Assembly: GCA_943333125.1 (NCBI GenBank)
Contig: CALQSB010000001.1
Span: 94,381 to 158,380 of the forward strand
Length of the DNA: 64,000 bases
Direction: 5' to 3'
From: Chitinophaga pinensis
GTDB taxonomy: Bacteria > Bacteroidota > Bacteroidia > Chitinophagales > Chitinophagaceae
Below, in pieces: positions 48,983 to 58,988 of this stretch; the first letter of the stretch is position 1; each line of letters starts with the position of its first letter. The notes below the pieces were generated by a model that worked only from the letters and a program-made list of their open reading frames with translations, had not been told where the DNA came from and searched no databases. The translations under genes and the position numbers were made by a program.

Positions 48983-50089
48983 ATGTCCGACGAAATAAAA
49001 AATATAAAAGTAACCATTGACAACATCACCATTGATGTGGCTCCAGGTACAACCATCTTAAATGCTGCGAGGCAGATAGGAGGTGATGTAACTCCGCCTG
49101 CGATGTGTTATTACAGCAAATTGGAAGGCAGTGGCGGTAAATGCCGTACCTGTCTGGTTGAAGTAGCTGCAGGATCTGCAGCTGATCCAAGACCTATGCC
49201 TAAGCTGGTAGCAAGTTGCAGAACAACTGTCATGGATGGAATGGTCGTTAAAAATATGACCAGTGAAAAAGTGCCTGATGCCAGAGCCGGTGTTGTAGAA
49301 TTTTTATTACTCAATCATCCTTTGGATTGTCCGATTTGTGATCAGGCTGGAGAATGTCATTTACAGGATCTGGGTTATGATCACGGCAAAGAAGGAACCC
49401 GCTACCAGTTTGCCCGTCGTACTTTCAAAAAAGAAGATATTGGTCCGTATATACAATTACACATGACAAGATGTATTCTTTGTTATCGTTGTACTTATGT
49501 AGCAGATCAGCTTACCAACAAGCGTGTACACGGTATCGTTGACAGAGGTGATCATGCAGCGATTTCTACCTATATTTCAAAAGCTATCGAAAATGATTTC
49601 TCCGGAAATATGATTGATGTTTGTCCTGTTGGTGCTTTAACTGATAAAACTTTCCGTTTCAAAAACAGAGTTTGGTTTACCAAGCCCGTTGATGCACATA
49701 GAAATTGTACTACACCTGGATGTTGCGGAAAAGCTACATTGTGGTTAAGAGGCGATGAAGTATTCAGAGTTACTGCCCGTAAAGACGAATGGGGTGAAGT
49801 GCAGAGTTATGATGGTAAACCTGGGTGGATTTGCAACACCTGCAGATTTGAAACCAAGAAAACAGAAAGCTGGAAGATTGAAGGAGTTACTACCATCAGT
49901 CGCCATTCTGTAATTGGTGCTAATAAATACAAAACACTCGAAATGCCGAATGAAACAGTGAAAAGGGTAATGAAAGGAGTCGAGCCAAAATTATTAATGG
50001 ATATTCATAGTATAAGCAATGTAAACAATCCTGATATTCATTTGAGTGATATAAAAGGACCAGCTCATTCAGGTGATTTTAAAAAATAA
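48983..50089 (+). CDS. nuoG: NADH-quinone oxidoreductase subunit G, short form
   Basis: PAMCYYSKLEGSGGKCRTCLVEV; LNHPLDCPICDQAGECHLQDLGYDHG; TRCILCYRCTYVADQ; only 368 aa. Confidence 0.92.
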   Translation: MSDEIKNIKVTIDNITIDVAPGTTILNAARQIGGDVTPPAMCYYSKLEGSGGKCRTCLVEVAAGSAADPRPMPKLVASCRTTVMDGMVVKNMTSEKVPDARAGVVEFLLLNHPLDCPICDQAGECHLQDLGYDHGKEGTRYQFARRTFKKEDIGPYIQLHMTRCILCYRCTYVADQLTNKRVHGIVDRGDHAAISTYISKAIENDFSGNMIDVCPVGALTDKTFRFKNRVWFTKPVDAHRNCTTPGCCGKATLWLRGDEVFRVTARKDEWGEVQSYDGKPGWICNTCRFETKKTESWKIEGVTTISRHSVIGANKYKTLEMPNETVKRVMKGVEPKLLMDIHSISNVNNPDIHLSDIKGPAHSGDFKK

Positions 50090-51134
50090 AATGATGTTAT
50101 TATCAATTGACCTTGGATTGGTTATAGAAAAATTAGTTTTAATTGTAGTGGTAATCTCCGCTTCATTAGTGATTGCGATGTACACCACATTCGCTGAAAG
50201 AAAAGTAGCCGCCATTTTGCAAGACAGAAGAGGACCTAATCGTGCCGGACCTTTTGGTTTATTACAACCATTGGCAGATGGTTTGAAATTGTTTTTTAAA
50301 GAAGAAATTATTCCTGCCTTTTCATCAAAGTTTTTATTTATAATGGGTCCTGCTTTGGCTATGCTTACAGCAATGATGACCAGTGCGGTAATACCCTGGG
50401 GCGACAAAGTGGAATTATTTGGCAGACACATCAGCCTTCAGATTACCGATGTAAATGTTGGCGTGCTTTATGTATTTGGTGTGGTGAGTCTGGGCGTTTA
50501 TGGTATCATGATAGGTTCTTGGGCAAGCAATAATAAATTTTCTTTATTGGGTGGATTAAGAGCAGCCTCGCAAATTATAAGTTATGAACTAGCCATGGGA
50601 ATTTCAATGATTGCATTGCTGATGGTTACTGGCACACTTAGCTTAAAAGAAATGGTGGTACAACAACAAGTCGGCCATTGGAATATTATTAATCAACCAT
50701 TGGGATTTTTGATATTTTTAGTTTGTGCTTTTGCAGAATGTAACAGAACCCCTTTTGATTTGCCAGAAGCAGAAAATGAATTAATCGGAGGTTATCATAC
50801 AGAATATTCTTCGATGAAACTGGGTTTTTATCTTTTTGCTGAGTATATCAATATGTTTATCAGTAGTGTAATTATGGCTACCTTATTCTTTGGTGGCTAC
50901 GACATGCCATTTGTAAATGAATCATTACTTTCACCAAATGTTGCGGCATTAATTGGCGTTGCTGCACTTATGGCAAAAGTGAGTTGTTTTATATTTCTAT
51001 TTATGTGGGTGAGATGGACAATCCCAAGATTCAGATATGATCAACTGATGCATTTGGGCTGGAGAATTTTAATACCATTGGCATTATTTAATATGTTGCT
51101 GACTGGTGGCGTTATTTTATATTTTCATAAATAA
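50073..51134 (+). CDS. nuoH: NADH-quinone oxidoreductase subunit H
   Basis: YTTFAERKVAAILQDRRGPNRAGPFGLLQPLADGLKLFFKE; AECNRTPFDLPEAENELIGGYHTEYS; likely start at 50091. Confidence 0.96.
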   Translation: MILKNKMMLLSIDLGLVIEKLVLIVVVISASLVIAMYTTFAERKVAAILQDRRGPNRAGPFGLLQPLADGLKLFFKEEIIPAFSSKFLFIMGPALAMLTAMMTSAVIPWGDKVELFGRHISLQITDVNVGVLYVFGVVSLGVYGIMIGSWASNNKFSLLGGLRAASQIISYELAMGISMIALLMVTGTLSLKEMVVQQQVGHWNIINQPLGFLIFLVCAFAECNRTPFDLPEAENELIGGYHTEYSSMKLGFYLFAEYINMFISSVIMATLFFGGYDMPFVNESLLSPNVAALIGVAALMAKVSCFIFLFMWVRWTIPRFRYDQLMHLGWRILIPLALFNMLLTGGVILYFHK

Positions 51135-51155
51135 GTTTTTAATTTTTAACTATAA

Positions 51156-51710
51156 ATGCAAGCATTAACAAACAAAGCAAAACAAGTTTCCAGAAAGCCA
51201 ATGAGTTTTATGGAGAAAATGTATCTGCCTGCAATATTTAAAGGGATGATGATTACTTTCATGCATATCTTTAAAAAGAAACCTACCATCAATTACCCGG
51301 AGAAAAAAAGGCCATTCAGTCCTGTTTTCAGAGGAATGCAAATTCTGAATCGTGATGAAGAAGGTCGTGAAAATTGCACCGCTTGTGGATTGTGTGCTGT
51401 GGCTTGTCCGGCTGAAGCTATTACAATGGAAGCAGCGGAAAGACAAACTGGAGAAGAGAATTTATATAAGGAGGAAAAATATGCAGCTAAATACGAGATT
51501 AATATGCTTCGTTGTATTTTCTGTGGTTTATGTGAAGAGGCTTGTCCAAAGGATGCTATTTATCTGAGTGAAACATTCACGCCTGCAGATTACCAGCGTA
51601 AGCAGTTTATCTATGGAAAAAATGACTTATTAATTCCGCACCCAAAAGAAAATCCTGAAGCATACAAAAAAGCTTTGGGCAACAGAGCAAATAAAGAAAT
51701 GGTTAATTAA
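51156..51710 (+). CDS. nuoI: NADH-quinone oxidoreductase subunit I
   Basis: Two 4Fe-4S motifs CTACGLCAVACPAEAI and CIFCGLCEEACPKDAI. Confidence 0.96.
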   Translation: MQALTNKAKQVSRKPMSFMEKMYLPAIFKGMMITFMHIFKKKPTINYPEKKRPFSPVFRGMQILNRDEEGRENCTACGLCAVACPAEAITMEAAERQTGEENLYKEEKYAAKYEINMLRCIFCGLCEEACPKDAIYLSETFTPADYQRKQFIYGKNDLLIPHPKENPEAYKKALGNRANKEMVN

Positions 51711-51716
51711 ATTATA

Positions 51717-52241
51717 ATGAATATTACAACCTTGGTTTTTATTTTGTTATCGGTGATGTCAGTAGGCAGTGCCATAATGATGATATCCAGCAAAAGCCCC
51801 GTGCATAGTGTACTTTGGCTTATTGTTGTTTTTTTTGCGATATCCGGCCATTATATTTTACTGAACGCGCAATTCCTGGCTATAGTAAATATTATCGTTT
51901 ATGCAGGTGCAATAATGGTGTTGTTTTTATTTGTCGTGATGCTTATGAATTTGAATGCAGAAACAGAACCTATTAAAAACTATCGATTACAGTTAGTCGG
52001 AATAATATCCGGAGGAGCACTTTTATTAGTTATTGTTTCGGCAGTTATGAAAATTGATACAGAGCAATTAGTGGAAATGAAAGTTGGAGATGCAGGTTTG
52101 ATAAAAGTGCTCGGAATGAATTTATTTAAAAATTACATTTTGCCTTTCGAAATAAGCAGTGTGCTATTTTTAAGCGCAATGATTGGTGCTGTAGTAATTG
52201 GCAAAAAAGATGATGAAGTAGTCAATAAACCTGAAAATTAA
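51717..52241 (+). CDS. nuoJ: NADH-quinone oxidoreductase subunit J
   Basis: NIIVYAGAIMVLFLFVVMLMNLN. Confidence 0.94.
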   Translation: MNITTLVFILLSVMSVGSAIMMISSKSPVHSVLWLIVVFFAISGHYILLNAQFLAIVNIIVYAGAIMVLFLFVVMLMNLNAETEPIKNYRLQLVGIISGGALLLVIVSAVMKIDTEQLVEMKVGDAGLIKVLGMNLFKNYILPFEISSVLFLSAMIGAVVIGKKDDEVVNKPEN

Positions 52242-52244
52242 ATT

Positions 52245-52577
52245 ATGGACATTAAAGCATACATTATTTTATCGCTGGTTTTGTTTACCATTGGCATCAT
52301 TGGCGTTTTGGTGCGCCGAAATGCTATAATTATTTTTATGTGTGTAGAGTTGATGTTGAATGCCGTGAACCTTCTTTTGGTTGCATTTTCAAAAATGCAT
52401 GCGTTGTCCAGCGCAGTGAAAGCATCCCCGGGTTATGCGAGCGATGCCCAGATTTTTGTTTTCTTTATTATGGTGGTAGCTGCAGCTGAAGTTAGCGTGG
52501 GATTGGCAATAATTGTAATGATGTATAGAAATGTACATACTGTTGATGTGAATTTTTTGAACAGGTTAAAAAACTAA
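52245..52577 (+). CDS. nuoK: NADH-quinone oxidoreductase subunit K
   Basis: [46 protein letters not shown]. Confidence 0.96.
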   Translation: MDIKAYIILSLVLFTIGIIGVLVRRNAIIIFMCVELMLNAVNLLLVAFSKMHALSSAVKASPGYASDAQIFVFFIMVVAAAEVSVGLAIIVMMYRNVHTVDVNFLNRLKN

Positions 52578-52619
52578 AATTAATAATTGAAATAAGTTTT
52601 AGGATTTATTTCTTTTTCA

Positions 52620-54509
52620 TTGCTTATGAATAATATAATAAAATTAGTTTGGCTTATTCCAGTATTGCCTTTAATTGGTTTTCTGATTAATGGACTTGGA
52701 CGCAAAGCTTTATCTAAGACATTGTCTGGATACATTGGAAGTGCAGTTGTACTGGGTTCGTTTGTACTGAGTTTTCTGGTTTTTTTACAGGTTAAAAACG
52801 GAGCATCAGCCACTGTGCATTTTTTTAATTTCATAGACCTGAGTACTTTTAAAATTGCTTTTGATTTTAAAATAGATCAACTTTCTACTTTATTTCTATT
52901 AATAATAACTGGTGTTGGATTTCTGATTCATGTGTATTCAACGGCTTATATGCATGATGAAGAAGGAATGAATTTCGCAAAGTATTTTGCCTATTTGAAT
53001 CTTTTTGTTTTCTCAATGTTGTTGTTGGTAATGGGCGGAAATTTCGTAATCATGTTTATTGGATGGGAGGGTGTTGGGCTTTGTTCATATTTATTAATTG
53101 GATATTGGTATAGAAATACCAATTATACGGATGCTGCTAACAAGGCATTTATCATGAACAGGATTGGAGATCTTGGATTTCTATTGGCGTTGTTCTGGTT
53201 GATATCTAAATTGGGTACAGTTCAATACGATGATATCTTTACAACAGCAAGTCTGGCAAAACTTTCGGCTAAGGATATCACAGGAATTACTTTATTGCTT
53301 TTTGTTGGAGCCACCGGAAAGAGTGCTCAAATTCCTTTATTTACCTGGTTGCCTGATGCGATGGCGGGACCTACACCCGTAAGTGCATTGATACATGCGG
53401 CAACAATGGTAACTGCAGGTATTTACATGATCGCGAGAAGTAACGCATTATTCTCATTGGCGCATCAAACTCAAACGATTATTAGTATAGTAGGTTTGGC
53501 TACTGCTCTATTGGCGGCTTCCATTGCTATTAAACAAAATGATATTAAAAAAGTGCTGGCATACTCAACCGTTAGCCAGCTTGGATTTATGTTTGTGGCA
53601 TTAGGTACTGGAAATTATGTTGCCGCCGTATTTCACGTGTTAACACATGCTTTTTTCAAAGCATTAATGTTTCTTGGAAGTGGTTCTGTCATTCATGCAA
53701 TGGGAGGAGAACAAGATATCAGAAAAATGGGAGGCCTGCATAAGCACATGAAAATTACCAGTATTACTTTTCTAATTGGGTGCCTCGCAATTTCTGGAAT
53801 TCCAGGATTTTCAGGCTTTTTCTCAAAAGATGAGATTCTTGCCGGAGCTTATGGTCACAGTACTTTATTGTATTCTATTACGTTGTTTGCAGCTCTGCTT
53901 ACTGCATTTTATATGTTCAGGTTGTATATTATCACATTTACTGGAAAATTTCGGGGCACTCACGATCAGGAACATCACTTGCACGAAAGTCCAAAAGCAA
54001 TGACTATACCATTGATTATACTCGGCATTTTAAGTGTGATTGGTGGTTATGTTGGAGTCCCCGAAGTATTGGGAGGGCATCATGAACTGGCCGCTTATCT
54101 CTCACCGGTAGTGAAGTCAGCGGAGCATCATTTGTCTCATAATACAGAGTTTATGCTCATGGGCTTGTCAACAATACTGGTGGTAATATCTATTTCATTC
54201 GCATGGGCAAGGTTTAGAAATTATTCAATTGAAGGAGAAGCAAAGGGATTGGGAAGTCTGCTGGAAAACAAATGGTATGTTGATGAAATTTATCAGAAGA
54301 TTATCCTGAATCCACTAAAATCAATTTCGGCATTTTTTAATAATATTATTGAATCCAAATTAATCGACGGAGCTGTAAATGGAGTTGGAAAAATGATTAA
54401 TTATGGAAGCCGTCAGCTGCGCTGGTTACAGAGCGGGCAGGTAGGAGGGTATGTGCTGCTTATGGTTATTGGAATGCTGATATTATTTTTCATACAATTA
54501 TTTTTATAA
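52620..54509 (+). CDS. nuoL: NADH-quinone oxidoreductase subunit L
   Basis: MFIGWEGVGLCSYLLIGYWY; PLFTWLPDAMAGPTPVSALIHAATMVTAGIYMIARS. Confidence 0.96.
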   Translation: MLMNNIIKLVWLIPVLPLIGFLINGLGRKALSKTLSGYIGSAVVLGSFVLSFLVFLQVKNGASATVHFFNFIDLSTFKIAFDFKIDQLSTLFLLIITGVGFLIHVYSTAYMHDEEGMNFAKYFAYLNLFVFSMLLLVMGGNFVIMFIGWEGVGLCSYLLIGYWYRNTNYTDAANKAFIMNRIGDLGFLLALFWLISKLGTVQYDDIFTTASLAKLSAKDITGITLLLFVGATGKSAQIPLFTWLPDAMAGPTPVSALIHAATMVTAGIYMIARSNALFSLAHQTQTIISIVGLATALLAASIAIKQNDIKKVLAYSTVSQLGFMFVALGTGNYVAAVFHVLTHAFFKALMFLGSGSVIHAMGGEQDIRKMGGLHKHMKITSITFLIGCLAISGIPGFSGFFSKDEILAGAYGHSTLLYSITLFAALLTAFYMFRLYIITFTGKFRGTHDQEHHLHESPKAMTIPLIILGILSVIGGYVGVPEVLGGHHELAAYLSPVVKSAEHHLSHNTEFMLMGLSTILVVISISFAWARFRNYSIEGEAKGLGSLLENKWYVDEIYQKIILNPLKSISAFFNNIIESKLIDGAVNGVGKMINYGSRQLRWLQSGQVGGYVLLMVIGMLILFFIQLFL

Positions 54510-54524
54510 AAAAATTAAACCACT

Positions 54525-56018
54525 TTGGGTAATTACATTACGTTTCCTGACTTATTAACCTGGCTGCCAATGCTTGCAGGGTTGTTCTGTTTTTTTGTTG
54601 TAAACCAAAAAAAGGCAAAGTCTACTGCGATTATTTTTTCATTGCTTATCATGGGAGTTTCCATTGCAACATTGTTTTTTACAAATGATGCAAAATATCT
54701 TTCATACAACAATGTGAATTATTTCTGGTTGAAATACCTGGGAGCTAATTATTTTATTGGTATTGATGGCATGGGAAGAATGCTGACACTGCTTACGGCG
54801 ATAGGATTTCCTTTGATTCTCTTGTCAACTGTAAATCAGGAACAACAAAACCCCAAAGCTTTTTATGGGTTGATGATGTTTACGCAAGCCGGGCTTATGG
54901 GCGTTTTTATGGCTTTTGATGCCTTGACTTTTTATTTCTACTGGGAACTGGCTTTGGTTCCTGTATATTTTCTTTGCAGTAAATGGGGCGGAGAAAGAAG
55001 AATTCAGGCGACTTTTAAATTTTTCGTGTACACCTTCGCGGGATCTTTGTTGATGCTCATTGCTATCATATATGTATACATGCATACTAGTTCAAGAGCT
55101 ATTGAAGAAGGGGTTATGATTCCTCATTCTTTTTCTCTTACTGCTTTTTATAATGCGCAATTATCTGTTACAGAACAAAACTGGCTTTTTGTATTGTTTT
55201 TCATAGCCTTTGCAATCAAGATGCCGATTTTTCCATTTCATACATGGCAGCCTGATGCATACGATCAATCACCAACATCAGTAACGATGGTACTTAGTGG
55301 CCTTATGGTTAAGATGGGTTTGTTTGGGGTACTCAGATGGTTGATTCCGGTTTTTCCTGCAGCTTCTGTACATTATAAAAACATTATTATTATTTTATCA
55401 GTAATTGGAATTGTATACGCTAGTTGCATTGCTATGATGCAGGACAATATAAAAAGACTGGTTGCTTATTCTTCTATAGCCCATATCGGTTTAATGTGCG
55501 CTGCTATTTTCTCTATGAATGTAATCAGCATCCAAGGTGTTTTATTGCAGATGTTCGACCATGGTATAAATATTATTGGCATGTGGGTGGTCGTACAAAT
55601 TATCGAGCGCAAAACAGGTGTAAAAAAGATTTCTCAGTTAAGCGGACTCGCAGCTTCAGCACCAGTGCTAACTATTTTATTTATCATTATTGCTTTGGCA
55701 AATATTGCATTGCCTTTAACGAATTCCTTTACCGGAGAATTATTAATGTTTACTGGCTTGTTTCAAACTAGTATATGGTTTGCAGCAATCGCAGGAATTG
55801 GAATAATTTTATCGGCGGTGTACACACTCAATATGATTCAGAAAGTATTTTACGGCAGTGTTAACAAGATTACTACAGAAGTAAAAGATATCTCATTGCA
55901 AGAAAAACTGATTCTTTTTTTTATTGTGGGGATTATATTTTTTATCGGAATTTATCCGCAACCATTAATTGACTTAACTAAAGAATCTGTAACTAATATT
56001 TTGTTCAGATTAAAATAG
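54525..56018 (+). CDS. nuoM: NADH-quinone oxidoreductase subunit M (TTG start)
   Basis: YFYWELALVPVYFLCSKWGG; MPIFPFHTWQPDAYDQSPTSVTMVLSGLMVKMGLFGVLRW. Confidence 0.95.
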   Translation: MGNYITFPDLLTWLPMLAGLFCFFVVNQKKAKSTAIIFSLLIMGVSIATLFFTNDAKYLSYNNVNYFWLKYLGANYFIGIDGMGRMLTLLTAIGFPLILLSTVNQEQQNPKAFYGLMMFTQAGLMGVFMAFDALTFYFYWELALVPVYFLCSKWGGERRIQATFKFFVYTFAGSLLMLIAIIYVYMHTSSRAIEEGVMIPHSFSLTAFYNAQLSVTEQNWLFVLFFIAFAIKMPIFPFHTWQPDAYDQSPTSVTMVLSGLMVKMGLFGVLRWLIPVFPAASVHYKNIIIILSVIGIVYASCIAMMQDNIKRLVAYSSIAHIGLMCAAIFSMNVISIQGVLLQMFDHGINIIGMWVVVQIIERKTGVKKISQLSGLAASAPVLTILFIIIALANIALPLTNSFTGELLMFTGLFQTSIWFAAIAGIGIILSAVYTLNMIQKVFYGSVNKITTEVKDISLQEKLILFFIVGIIFFIGIYPQPLIDLTKESVTNILFRLK

Positions 56019-56045
56019 AACTTTAGAAATTATTAGAATAAAATT

Positions 56046-57437
56046 ATGAATGCATTAATATTATCAGCAATCTGGGGTTTAGTTATGATGTTTTGCGGTG
56101 TGTTTGTAAAGAGCAAATCCATCCCCAAATACATAGCTGTTTTAGGCCTGTCAATTGTTTTAATTTCCAGCATGATTGAACTGCTGACCAAAAAATCTTT
56201 TTTCCATTTTGGTTACAACAATATGCTTAATACAGAAGGGTTTAACCTCAGTTTTATTGTTATAATTTTATTTTGTACACTAATTTATTTTTTACTTACC
56301 GGATCTGAGATTGAAAAAGTAGGCGCTCATGTTGGAGAATATTTCGCCTTAATATTTTTTGTGCTTTGTGGCATTTCAATCGTTGCCACATTCAATACAT
56401 TATTGATGTTGTTTATTGGAATTGAAATTATTTCTATTCCACTTTACATTCTTACTGGTAGCGACAAACGAAATCTCAAAAGTAACGAAGCCGCACTTAA
56501 ATATTTTTTAATGGGAGCTTTTTCCACTGGAATAATGCTGATGGGAATTGCTTTTATTTATGGGGGTAATCCCAATGCGTCATTTTATATTGATAAAATT
56601 GAAATGGGTATAGGGCACATGCCGGTGTTGATTGCAGTAGGATTGTTGTTCGTTTTGGTATCCATGTCTTTTAAAGTTTCGGCTGCCCCATTTCATTTCT
56701 GGACACCTGATGTGTATGATGGAGCCCCTACAGTTTTTACTTCTTTCATGAGTTCCGTTGTAAAAGTAGCCGGCTTTTTTGCGTTTTTAAGATTATTCGA
56801 ACATGCATTTGGAATAGTACAAGATCAATGGCAGGTATTGATTGTATTTATCACAGTGGCTACACTTTTAATTGGTAATGTAACTGCAGTTTTTCAGCAA
56901 AGTGTAAAACGCATGCTGGCATACTCTAGTATTGCCCAGGCCGGATTTATGTTATTGGCAATATTTGCCCTAAATGATAAAGCAAAAGAAGGAATTCTTT
57001 TATATGCTGCGGCTTACAGTCTGGCTTCAATAGGATTGTTTGGTGTACTTACAAAAATGGAAGATTATACTATCGATGGATTTAACGGCCTTGCAAAAGA
57101 ACAGCCTGTTCTTGGGTTGGCAGCTACCATATTTTTGTTGTCGCTTACTGGTATTCCTTTAACAGCAGGGTTTCAAAGCAAATTTTTTATGTTAATGGCG
57201 GCTATTCAAAATGGACATCATTTCTGGATTGTAATTGTTGCTGTACTTTTCGCAGCAATAAGTGCATATTATTATTTCAGAGTAATACAGGCAATCTATT
57301 TTAAGGAAGCCACCAAAACTATTATTTTGCCCCATTCAATAAATATTCCTTTTAAGATCATGTTAATAGTGATTGCTGCACTGATATTAATCATTGGAGT
57401 TTATCCTGAGCTTGTAATCGGCTGGATGTATCGTTAA
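56046..57437 (+). CDS. nuoN: NADH-quinone oxidoreductase subunit N
   Basis: IEIISIPLYILTGSDKRNLKSNEAALKYFLMGAFSTGIMLMGIAFIYG; FHFWTPDVYDGAPTVFTSFMSSVVKVAGFFAFLR. Confidence 0.95.
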   Translation: MNALILSAIWGLVMMFCGVFVKSKSIPKYIAVLGLSIVLISSMIELLTKKSFFHFGYNNMLNTEGFNLSFIVIILFCTLIYFLLTGSEIEKVGAHVGEYFALIFFVLCGISIVATFNTLLMLFIGIEIISIPLYILTGSDKRNLKSNEAALKYFLMGAFSTGIMLMGIAFIYGGNPNASFYIDKIEMGIGHMPVLIAVGLLFVLVSMSFKVSAAPFHFWTPDVYDGAPTVFTSFMSSVVKVAGFFAFLRLFEHAFGIVQDQWQVLIVFITVATLLIGNVTAVFQQSVKRMLAYSSIAQAGFMLLAIFALNDKAKEGILLYAAAYSLASIGLFGVLTKMEDYTIDGFNGLAKEQPVLGLAATIFLLSLTGIPLTAGFQSKFFMLMAAIQNGHHFWIVIVAVLFAAISAYYYFRVIQAIYFKEATKTIILPHSINIPFKIMLIVIAALILIIGVYPELVIGWMYR

Positions 57438-57509
57438 TTTAATTTCTATTCCGCGGATAAAAAAATAATAAGTATTCTCTTTGATTAACTTTGATGTAAT
57501 TTTAAAGAT

Positions 57510-58793
57510 ATGACTTACGCAGATTCATTAGCACTTTCATGGAAGAATATAAAAGGCAATAAATTACGTACAGCTATCACTGTAATCATCATTGCACTGG
57601 GTATTTTTGCACTTATATTGATTATCACTGCTATTCAGGCTGCCAGCAATAGTTTAACAACTAGCTTCTCTACAATGGGGTCAAATGCATTCAGCATCAG
57701 ATACCGCGAACGTAACTTCAGCTTTGGCCACCGGGGAAGGGCAGACGCTACTAAGACAAATAAAAAAAAGCTGAACGAAAGAAAATCATCTATGGGTATT
57801 CCAATCAGTTTAGATGAAGCAAAATTATTCAGAGACCGTTTTTTATTTCCAGGATCAAAAGTTAGTGTAGCATTAAGGGGGCCAGCAAATGTCGTTGTAA
57901 ATACAAACAGATATAAAACAAACCCTGATGTAAACGTTTTTGGCGGAGATGAAAACTATCTTGATTTGAATGGCTACAAAATTGCTTACGGAAGAAATTT
58001 TACAAAGCCAGAAATCGAATCAGGTATAAACCTATGCATGATAGGGAGTGGTGTTGTTTCTAAATTATTCGCCGAAAACAACGCAAAGGCAATAGATGCA
58101 TTGATTAGTGTTGATCATATTCCTTATCGGGTGATAGCCGTTTTGGAAGATAAGGGATCGAGTGCTTTTTTTAATACCAGCAAGGTTGTTATTACCCCAT
58201 ATAATAATGTGAGAAGAACTTTTGCATCTCAAAACAGTAATTATAATATTGCGGTCATGGTTGATGACTTAAAAAAAATGGATTTCGCCATTGGAGAGGC
58301 CACTGCTGTTTTTCGACCTGTTCGGAAGCTTTCGGTTAAAGATGCTGATAATTTTTATATTGATAAAAGTGACAGCATAGCGGAATCTTTGTTAACCAAT
58401 CTTGGTTTTCTGGAAAAAGGAACCATTGGGATTGCCTTTATTACGCTCATTGGTGCAGCCATTGGACTAATGAACATAATGTTGGTTGCTGTAAATGAAA
58501 GAACCAAAGAAATCGGGTTGTCTAAAGCACTTGGGGCAACTAAGGCTTCTATCAGAAGTCAGTTCCTTTTTGAATCAGTATTAATCAGCTTGATGGGGGC
58601 AATTGCAGGTATCGTTTCTGGCGTTTTGCTTGGCAATCTAGTCGCCGTTTTATTACACACCGGTTTTGTAATTCCATGGGGCTGGGTTATTGCAGGAGTT
58701 GTAGTTTGTTTCGCTGTAGGTCTTCTGGCCGGCTTATATCCTGCTTATAAAGCGTCCAAGCTTGACCCTATAGTAGCACTACGTTACGAATAA
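57510..58793 (+). CDS. MacB/FtsX-family ABC transporter permease
   Basis: SWKNIKGNKLRTAITVIIIALGIFALI; VNERTKEIGLSKALGATKASIRSQFLFESVLIS; AGLYPAYKASKLDPIVALRYE. Confidence 0.93.
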   Translation: MTYADSLALSWKNIKGNKLRTAITVIIIALGIFALILIITAIQAASNSLTTSFSTMGSNAFSIRYRERNFSFGHRGRADATKTNKKKLNERKSSMGIPISLDEAKLFRDRFLFPGSKVSVALRGPANVVVNTNRYKTNPDVNVFGGDENYLDLNGYKIAYGRNFTKPEIESGINLCMIGSGVVSKLFAENNAKAIDALISVDHIPYRVIAVLEDKGSSAFFNTSKVVITPYNNVRRTFASQNSNYNIAVMVDDLKKMDFAIGEATAVFRPVRKLSVKDADNFYIDKSDSIAESLLTNLGFLEKGTIGIAFITLIGAAIGLMNIMLVAVNERTKEIGLSKALGATKASIRSQFLFESVLISLMGAIAGIVSGVLLGNLVAVLLHTGFVIPWGWVIAGVVVCFAVGLLAGLYPAYKASKLDPIVALRYE

Positions 58794-58835
58794 TAATCCA
58801 TAAAAAAAATAGGGTATTAAAATTAAATAATTGAA

Positions 58836-58867
58836 AAATTAATGACTTCTTGTTGTGTCATTAATTT
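58836..58867. other. Stem-loop between permease and exbB
   Basis: AAATTAATGAC-TTCTTGTTGT-GTCATTAATTT, perfect 11-bp arms. Confidence 0.6.
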
Positions 58868-58988
58868 ATTTTACTAACTTGTCGCCTCATTAGTTTAATG
58901 CATGATTTTTATCATGGCTTTTTTGTAATAAAAAGTTATCAGAGCAACTATTTAAAAATTTAATCAAAAAACTTAAAACCAGATTGTT

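Noticed and set aside
50069-50431. 120-aa minus-strand ORF opposite nuoH
   Set aside because: Antisense to a conserved membrane protein gene; no independent support.
55424-55771. 115-aa plus-strand ORF overlapping nuoM
   Set aside because: Out-of-frame with nuoM; composition typical of a shifted frame of a membrane protein.
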